This document shows, piece after piece, positions 59,546 to 64,000 of a stretch of DNA of 64,000 bases; position 1 is the first letter of the stretch, and each line of letters starts with the position of its first letter. Source of the DNA: Ectothiorhodospira mobilis (GTDB lineage Bacteria > Pseudomonadota > Gammaproteobacteria > Ectothiorhodospirales > Ectothiorhodospiraceae). Made by a program: the position numbers and the translations under genes. The notes beneath the pieces are model-generated. The model was not told the origin of the DNA. It was given only the letters and a program-made list of their open reading frames with translations, and ran no database searches. Location of the stretch: assembly GCF_016584115.1 (NCBI RefSeq), contig NZ_NRSK01000013.1:1-64000 (forward strand), in the 5' to 3' direction.

Positions 59546-60103
59546 TCAGGCGTCCTTCACGGCGTAGATGCCGGGGGCGTTGCGCAGGTATTCCTTGTAA
59601 TCCATGCCGTAGCCGAAGACGTAGCGGTCCGGCACCTCCACGCCCACGTATTGCGCCGCAAGATCGGGCACATGGCGGTCGTGGTGCTTGTACACCAGCA
59701 CCCCCGTGCGCACCTCCCGGGCCCCCTGGCTGCGGCAGAAATCCAGGATTCCCGCCAGGGTGTGTCCCTCGTCCAGGATGTCGTCCAGCACCAGCACGCT
59801 GCGCCCCTCCAGGGACAGGCGGGGCTTGACCACCCAGTGCAGGGTCTCCCCGCCGGTGGTCTCGCCGCGGTAGCGGGTGGCGTGCAGATAGTCCACCTGC
59901 AGGGGGAAGTCCAGGCGGGTGAGCAGGTGTCCGGCGAGCACCACACCGCCGGTCATGACGCACAGCACGACGGGATCCCGGTCCCGCAGATCCCGGGTGA
60001 TGGCCTCGGCCATGCGGTCCATGGCCGCCTCCACTTCGGTCCGGGATACGAGGCAATCGGCCTGGGCCTGGACTTGGGCGGCGTGTTCTGGCGTAACGGA
60101 CAT
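59546..60103 (-). CDS. hpt: hypoxanthine-guanine phosphoribosyltransferase
   Basis: HPT salvages hypoxanthine and guanine with PRPP. The 185-residue protein starts MSVTPEHAAQVQA and has the PRPP loop VLVLDDILDEGHTL (about 102-115), the flexible loop YRGETTGG, and YVFGYGMDYKEYLRN near the end. It lies 51 nt upstream of mtnP, whose product would release hypoxanthine from methylthioinosine, so the two form a purine salvage pair. Confidence 0.92.
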   Translation of the reverse strand: MSVTPEHAAQVQAQADCLVSRTEVEAAMDRMAEAITRDLRDRDPVVLCVMTGGVVLAGHLLTRLDFPLQVDYLHATRYRGETTGGETLHWVVKPRLSLEGRSVLVLDDILDEGHTLAGILDFCRSQGAREVRTGVLVYKHHDRHVPDLAAQYVGVEVPDRYVFGYGMDYKEYLRNAPGIYAVKDA

Positions 60104-60136
60104 GGCGATCCTTTCTGGTATGGATGAACGCAACGA

Positions 60137-60158
60137 GCCCACCCGCAATGGGGTGGGC
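60137..60158 (-). terminator. hairpin between the dsrE-like gene and hpt
   Basis: GCCCACCC (60137-60144), loop of 6, GGGTGGGC (60151-60158): a perfect 8-bp stem, followed on the minus strand by a moderately T-rich TCGTTGCGTT. It lies 33 nt before hpt. A smaller stem CCGGCG/CGCCGG with a 3-nt loop sits at 60224-60238, directly after the dsrE-like stop. Together they probably separate the two transcripts. Confidence 0.5.
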
Positions 60159-60241
60159 CCGGAAACGGGGACAGGCCCGGAGGGGTTCCATCATCCCCCC
60201 GGGCCGGCCCCGGATTCAACCCGCCGGCGATCCGCCGGGTC

Positions 60242-60610
60242 TTAGTAGGTGAAGGTCACGGTATCGTCGTCCATGGCCTCGCCGATGACATAGGCCCCGC
60301 CCACGGTCTCCTCCACCTCGGGGATGAGATCATCCCCCCACAACTCCAGGGTGGGGGTGCATACCTTGAACTTGACCCCCGCCTCGTGGGCATCCTTGAT
60401 GAAATCGTACACCGACTTGGGGCTGCCCTCCTGCACATACAGGTGCTCCGCCACACCCTTCTTGGCCAGTTCCCCGGCGCGGCCCGTCATGATCACCTCC
60501 ACATCGTATTCCATGGCGGCGGCCACCGTGGCCTGGAAGAACGGCGCCCCCAGCTCCGCGCCATTGCGGGGATCGGTGTTGACCATGATGATCATCAGCT
60601 TGTCGGCCAT
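60242..60610 (-). CDS. DsrE family protein
   Basis: The 122-residue soluble protein has the DsrE fold pattern: MADKLMIIMVNTDPRNG, GAPFFQATVAAAMEYDVEVIMTG and the C-terminal KVCTPTLELWGDDLIPEV. One Cys (near residue 85) lies where DsrE/TusD relatives carry the sulfur-transfer Cys. In sulfur oxidisers related proteins relay persulfide sulfur, but single-gene members elsewhere have no proven role. It has its own strong promoter, an AAAGGAG ribosome site 10 nt from the ATG and hairpins downstream. It is inserted between nagZ and hpt. Confidence 0.88.
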   Translation of the reverse strand: MADKLMIIMVNTDPRNGAELGAPFFQATVAAAMEYDVEVIMTGRAGELAKKGVAEHLYVQEGSPKSVYDFIKDAHEAGVKFKVCTPTLELWGDDLIPEVEETVGGAYVIGEAMDDDTVTFTY

Positions 60611-60641
60611 ATACTTATAACTCCTTTGACGGTTCAGGGGC

Positions 60642-60670
60642 ATTATAGCCCCAGGCCGGGGGGCGTCCAA
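60642..60670 (-). promoter_or_regulatory. strong sigma-70 promoter of the dsrE-like gene
   Basis: On the minus strand TTGGAC (60670-60665), 17 nt, perfect TATAAT (60647-60642). The predicted transcription start near 60635 gives a 25-nt leader containing the AAAGGAG ribosome site (60627-60621). It is one of the best promoters in the window. Confidence 0.75.
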
Positions 60671-60722
60671 TTCAGTTTGATTGATCCCCCCATGAGGTCT
60701 TTTTAGCCCTACGGGGAGGGCG

Positions 60723-61772
60723 CTAGACCGGCATCTCCAGGTTGCCCTCCTCCCCTCCCAGGACACGGCAGGCGGTCACCCCCTGGTGCCAGTGGGGGTC
60801 GGCCCGCAGGGCCTCGGGGGTGAGGGTGCCCCGGCCATGCATACGCGCCAGCCGTGCCATGGCCACCGGATCGTCGTGCCCCTCCAGGGCCTGCAGGGCC
60901 TGCTCGGCCCCTTGCGGATGGTTGCATACCAACACCATGTCGCAGCCGGCCTCCAGGGCACGCCTGGCCCGCCGGCCGTAGTCGCCGAACTGCGCGGCGG
61001 CGGCCATGGAAAGGTCGTCGCTGAACACCGCCCCGCGGAAGTTCAGGCGCCGGCGCAGGACCTGCTGCAGCCAGTGGCGGGAGAATCCCGCCGGCAGGGG
61101 ATCGGCGTGGGTGTAGACCACGTGGGCGGGCATGATCCCGGCGATGCCGTTGGCCACCAGGCGCTCGAAGGGCTGCAGGTCCCCGTGGAGGATGGACTCC
61201 AGGGGGCGTTCGTCCAGTGGCAGTTCCAGGTGGGAGTCCGCGCGCACGCCCCCGTGACCGGGGAAGTGCTTGCCCACTGCCTCCATGCCGGCGGCGCGCA
61301 TGCCGTTCACCCACTGCTGCCCCAGGTCGGCCACCACCTCCGGGGCGCGGTGGAAGGCCCGGTCGCCGATGACCCCGCTCAGCCCGCGGCCCAGGTCCAG
61401 CACCGGCGCGAAACTGAAGTCCACCCCCATGCTGCGCAGTTCGGCGGCCATGAGCCAGCCCAGCAGGCGCGTCACCCGCCGTGCGCGTACCGGATCACGG
61501 TCATACAGGGCGCCGAGGCGGGCCATGGGCGGCAAATGGGTGAACCCCTCGCGAAAGCGCTGCACCCGTCCCCCCTCGTGATCCACCGCCACCAGGAGAT
61601 GGGGATCCCGCAGGGCGTGGATCTCCCGCACCAGTTCACGCAGTTGCTCCGGGGAGTCGTAGTTGCGGGTAAAGAGCAGGACCCCGCCCACCTGGGGATG
61701 ACACAGCAGGCGGCGTTCCCGTTGCGTGAGGGCGGTCCCCTCGAGATCCAGCATCACGGGCCCAAGGGGCAT
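60723..61772 (-). CDS. nagZ: beta-N-acetylhexosaminidase NagZ
   Basis: NagZ is a cytoplasmic family 3 glycosidase that removes N-acetylglucosamine from recycled anhydro-muropeptides. The 349-residue protein has VAVDHEGGRVQRF (about 63-75), the catalytic-loop His motif KHFPGHG near 168-174 and the nucleophile Asp in SDDLSM. The length is standard. It heads a minus-strand group with hpt and mtnP, as in other gammaproteobacteria, but a dsrE-like gene is interposed. Confidence 0.95.
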   Translation of the reverse strand: MPLGPVMLDLEGTALTQRERRLLCHPQVGGVLLFTRNYDSPEQLRELVREIHALRDPHLLVAVDHEGGRVQRFREGFTHLPPMARLGALYDRDPVRARRVTRLLGWLMAAELRSMGVDFSFAPVLDLGRGLSGVIGDRAFHRAPEVVADLGQQWVNGMRAAGMEAVGKHFPGHGGVRADSHLELPLDERPLESILHGDLQPFERLVANGIAGIMPAHVVYTHADPLPAGFSRHWLQQVLRRRLNFRGAVFSDDLSMAAAAQFGDYGRRARRALEAGCDMVLVCNHPQGAEQALQALEGHDDPVAMARLARMHGRGTLTPEALRADPHWHQGVTACRVLGGEEGNLEMPV

Positions 61773-61808
61773 GGCGGGTCACTCATATACGGATTCATGT
61801 GTCGCGGT

Positions 61809-61837
61809 ATTGTAACCCCGCCGGCCCGGGCGTCGAA
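61809..61837 (-). promoter_or_regulatory. candidate nagZ promoter
   Basis: On the minus strand TTCGAC (61837-61832), 17 nt, TACAAT (61814-61809, five of six matches). The predicted start near 61802 leaves a leader of about 30 nt before the nagZ ATG. Confidence 0.5.
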
Positions 61838-62091
61838 CCACAAGGGCCAAGTCCCTCAGAGGCCCGCCCCGGGACCCTGTCACGGCAGGCCCGGCCCCAG
61901 GGGGATGTGCATTCTGTGAGCATGATAAAAGTCCGGGACGAACCCGTATGGCTCCCCGCCGACAACCTGTTACACTTTGTGTGCAATGTTGGATGGATGG
62001 CCCCGCGCGTCTGCCGGCAGCGCCAAGGAACGGGGGGTCGCTTGCCGCTCTGAATTTCCAGCGTAAAACAACCCGCATGACGGAGGTAACA
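61838..62091 (+). other. intergenic region before the lipoprotein gene
   Basis: The 319-nt gap between nagZ and the lipoprotein gene holds the nagZ promoter and, on the plus strand, a weak promoter candidate TTGCCG (62042-62047), 16 nt, TAAAAC (62064-62069). The AT-rich patches at 61915-61935 and 61965-61990 could contain further promoter elements. No open frame with coding character, tRNA or repeat was recognised. Confidence 0.4.
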
Positions 62092-62391
62092 ATGAAAAAA
62101 GGCATGATGAAAGTGGTCGCGGTTCCCGCAGCCGCCCTCTCCCTGGTTCTGGCCACCGGCTGTGCCACCACCCAGAACATGGAACAGCAGCGCCAGATGA
62201 TCGAGGACAACGCGGTGACGGCGGACCAGGCCATGCGCACGGCCGAACAGGCCCAGTCCAGCGCCGATCAGGCCCAGCGCATGGCCCGCGAGGCCGACAG
62301 CAAGGCCGACCGCGCCCTGGAGGAGAATGCCCGTCTGCGGGAGATGATGCAGCGCATGGAACGCACCTACGAGGGTTCCGGCGCGAAGTAA
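62092..62391 (+). CDS. OprI/Lpp-like murein lipoprotein
   Basis: A 99-residue lipoprotein. The N-terminal signal ends in the lipobox LATGC, with lipidated Cys24, the same sequence as Pseudomonas OprI. The mature part is an uninterrupted Ala-rich helix with heptad spacing (ADQAMRTAEQAQSSADQAQ), a trimeric Ala-zipper as in OprI and Lpp. The C-terminal residue is Lys, the one that can be linked to peptidoglycan. GGAGG at 62082-62086 precedes the ATG. A strong terminator follows. It likely tethers the outer membrane to the cell wall. Confidence 0.85.
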   Translation: MKKGMMKVVAVPAAALSLVLATGCATTQNMEQQRQMIEDNAVTADQAMRTAEQAQSSADQAQRMAREADSKADRALEENARLREMMQRMERTYEGSGAK

Positions 62392-62419
62392 GCCCAGGCA
62401 TCCTCCGGTGCTTGTATGG

Positions 62420-62450
62420 ACCGGCCGCATCCCCCCGGGGTGCGGCCGGT
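62420..62450 (+). terminator. intrinsic terminator of the lipoprotein gene
   Basis: ACCGGCCGCA (62420-62429) pairs perfectly with TGCGGCCGGT (62441-62450). The 11-nt loop contains CCCC/GGGG. TCTGCTTCAT follows, a modest T-rich tail. It begins 28 nt after the lipoprotein stop and may also serve the convergent diguanylate cyclase gene. Confidence 0.75.
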
Positions 62451-62456
62451 TCTGCT

Positions 62457-63758
62457 TCATCCCCCCGTTTCCCCCGCGGCCTGCACCACCCGGTTGCGTC
62501 CCGACGCCTTGGCACGGTAGAGGGCCTCATCCGCGGCCTCCAGCATGGCCTCCAGACCCGTCCCCGGGTGGGTGTTCACCCCCACGCTGGTGGTGAGCGC
62601 CAACGGCTCCCCGTCCAGGCGCAGTTCCAGGCCACCCACGGCCTCCCGCAGGGCCTCCGCCAGACCCAGGGCCCCGTCCTCCTCCACATCCTGGGCCAGC
62701 AGGCAGAACTCCTCGCCCCCGTAGCGCACCAGGATATCCGAACGGCGCGCCCGCTCCCCCAGGCAGGCAGCCACGTTCACCAGCACCTTGTCTCCCCCGG
62801 AATGGCCGAAACGATCATTGATCTGTTTGAAGTGATCCAGGTCCAGGAGGATCACCGCAAGGCCCCGTCCCTCCCGGCGGGCTGCCTGATACACCGTCTC
62901 CCCGGCATCGGCCAGGTAGCGCCGGTTGTACAGCCGGGTCAGGGGATCCCGGTTGGCGTTCTCCCGCATCTCCTGGAGGAGTTCGAGCAGGGCCACGTTC
63001 TGGTTCACCCGCACGAAGAATTCCTCCTCCAGGAAGGGACGGGTGATGAAGTCGTTGGCCCCGGCCTTGAGCTGGCGGGCGGAGAGGATGCCGGAGCCGT
63101 GGTTGGACATGCCGATGATGCACAGCTCGGTGCGGGAGAAATGCCGCCGGATGCGGCTGATGAGGGTGATGCCGTCCATGCCCGGCATGTGCTGATCACA
63201 GAGCACCAGGTGGATGGCGTCCGCCCCCGAGGCCAGCAGGTCCAGCGCCTCCTGGCCATCCCGGGCCTCCAGGGTGCGATAGCCGTAGCGCCCCAGGAGG
63301 GAGCGCAGATAGGCCCGGGCCGAGGTGGAGTCGTCCACCACCAACACGCCGATGCGCCGGTTGCGGTGGATGCGCTCCACCGTGGCGATGACGTGCTCGA
63401 TCTCCGTGAGATTGCCCTTGTTGACGTAATCCACGATGCCCAGATCGAGGAGCCGGTCGCGCTCGTCATCGCTCACCCCGGCGGTGAGCACCAGGGCGGG
63501 CAGGCCATGGGCCAGGACCCGTTCCACCACCTCCCCATCCGGGGCATCGGGCAGGTTCAGGTCCAGCACCGCCAGGAAGAATTCATGGGCCCCCTGCGCC
63601 AGTCGCGCCTCCGCCTCGGCCAGGCTGCCCGCCATCACCGGCTCGATGCCGGCCAGGGTCTCCACCCGTTCCGCCAGGAGCCGGGCCACGGCCCGGCTGT
63701 CCTCCACGATGAGCAGACGATTCCCCCGCTGGATTCCGGTGTCGTTCATGGAGGTCAT
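62457..63758 (-). CDS. diguanylate cyclase with two receiver domains (PleD-like)
   Basis: A 433-residue soluble enzyme that makes cyclic di-GMP. Receiver 1 (about 14-130) has phosphoacceptor D66 in VLDLN and Lys in YVNKG. Receiver 2 (about 145-262) has LVVDDS and CDQHMPG with the Asp, but ITRPF where the conserved Lys is expected (Arg instead). The GGDEF domain (about 270-433) has DPLTRLYNRRYL, the active site GGEEF and the inhibitory RxxD site (RRSD) five residues before it. Start: ATG at 63756-63758 behind AGGGG, or 63749 (MNDTG). Confidence 0.92.
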   Translation of the reverse strand: MTSMNDTGIQRGNRLLIVEDSRAVARLLAERVETLAGIEPVMAGSLAEAEARLAQGAHEFFLAVLDLNLPDAPDGEVVERVLAHGLPALVLTAGVSDDERDRLLDLGIVDYVNKGNLTEIEHVIATVERIHRNRRIGVLVVDDSTSARAYLRSLLGRYGYRTLEARDGQEALDLLASGADAIHLVLCDQHMPGMDGITLISRIRRHFSRTELCIIGMSNHGSGILSARQLKAGANDFITRPFLEEEFFVRVNQNVALLELLQEMRENANRDPLTRLYNRRYLADAGETVYQAARREGRGLAVILLDLDHFKQINDRFGHSGGDKVLVNVAACLGERARRSDILVRYGGEEFCLLAQDVEEDGALGLAEALREAVGGLELRLDGEPLALTTSVGVNTHPGTGLEAMLEAADEALYRAKASGRNRVVQAAGETGG

Positions 63759-63823
63759 CGTACCCCTCGGCGATCCTGTGCGCACCCCTCTGCCTCCACC
63801 GATTCACCGCGGCCTATCCGCCT

Positions 63824-63851
63824 TTGGCCCGGGGCCCGATGCGTCTATACT
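63824..63851 (+). promoter_or_regulatory. candidate sigma-70 promoter at the right edge
   Basis: TTGGCC (63824-63829), 16 nt, TATACT (63846-63851). The predicted transcription start near 63858 is three bases from an ATG at 63861, which opens a 39-codon frame; the next gene begins at 63971. Confidence 0.5.
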
Positions 63852-63970
63852 GCCCGCGCCATGTCTCTTCCTTTGCCGCGCAGCCCCCGCACCCTGACCG
63901 GCCTGGGGGCGACCTTTGATCGTCACCGTTTCTCCGCCCCGCGACCCCACCCCCGCCGGAGCCGCCTGCC

Positions 63971-64000
63971 ATGCCGCTGAAGCCCTTCAGGCCCAGCATC
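63971..64000 (+). CDS. start of an unidentified gene, cut by the window edge
   Basis: ATG at 63971 with GGAG at 63958-63961 (nine nt spacing) begins MPLKPFRPSI and runs off the right end. Ten codons are too few to assign a family. A 39-codon frame from 63861 (MSLPLPRSPRTLTG) stops at 63978-63980, overlapping this start by 10 nt. Confidence 0.45.
   Translation, partial: MPLKPFRPSI

Noticed and set aside
62092-62391. SlyB/Pal-type lipoprotein.
   Set aside because: The mature part is an uninterrupted Ala-zipper helix with a terminal Lys and lacks any globular domain, which fits OprI/Lpp.

Overview
The window is a very GC-rich (about 70%), gene-dense stretch of chromosome from a gammaproteobacterium. 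The UvrY-UvrC-PgsA, YceF/YceD-RpmF-PlsX-FabH, NagZ-Hpt-MTIP, RecCBD, ZapE, LexA and UbiG content fits that class. A NaChBac-type sodium channel, an NhaC antiporter, an SbtA-type bicarbonate permease, hydrogenase maturation genes, a carotenoid desaturase and a DsrE protein suggest a haloalkaliphilic, autotrophic sulfur- or phototrophic lineage such as Ectothiorhodospiraceae. This placement is inferred from gene content, not from a marker tree. No rRNA, tRNA, CRISPR array, insertion sequence, prophage or replication origin was seen.

Layout. 1-6580 (minus): tex-hypA-hypB-hypF (hypF runs off the left edge) and sbtA. 6715-10360 (plus): crtI-type desaturase, pdxH, a DUF5610 gene with a flagellar sigma-28-like promoter, and a small hypothetical. 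10394-12937: a lone trpB and zapE. 12950-22235 (minus): recC-recB-recD with 4-bp overlaps. 22319-27706 (minus): hypE, pgsA, uvrC, a family-5 uracil-DNA glycosylase, uvrY and a CYTH protein. 27779-30707 (minus): yceD-rpmF-plsX-fabH. 30926-34793 (plus): two-subunit pyruvate carboxylase pycA-pycB behind a structured leader, then yceF. 34819-40697: FHA protein, L-lactate dehydrogenase, sodium channel, ubiG-DCC protein, lexA, an alpha/beta hydrolase and an AhpD-like protein. 40810-45364: a DUF2868/GTPase pair convergent with a chemoreceptor that has a clear sigma-28 promoter. 45476-48547: pabB and nhaC, divergent. 48770-55609 (plus): RND efflux operon (adaptor, pump, TolC) coupled to an AEC transporter. 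55722-58726 (plus): mobA-moaA-moeA behind an FNR/FixK-like box. 58742-61772 (minus): nagZ, dsrE-like, hpt, mtnP. 62092-64000: OprI-like lipoprotein, a double-receiver diguanylate cyclase and the start of one more gene.

Genes working together: hypABF and hypE build the NiFe centre of a hydrogenase encoded elsewhere, while the Mo-cofactor genes supply a molybdoenzyme elsewhere. RecBCD, UvrC, the uracil glycosylase and LexA form a repair/SOS set. YceD-RpmF-PlsX-FabH links ribosome assembly to fatty acid and phospholipid start-up, with PgsA downstream in lipid synthesis. The sodium channel and NhaC both act on the sodium gradient. The chemoreceptor and the DUF5610 gene probably belong to the flagellar regulon. 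The least explained elements are the DUF2868/DUF3482 GTPase pair, the paired hairpins ahead of pycAB, and a recurring layout in which the -10 box sits 9 nt before the start codon.
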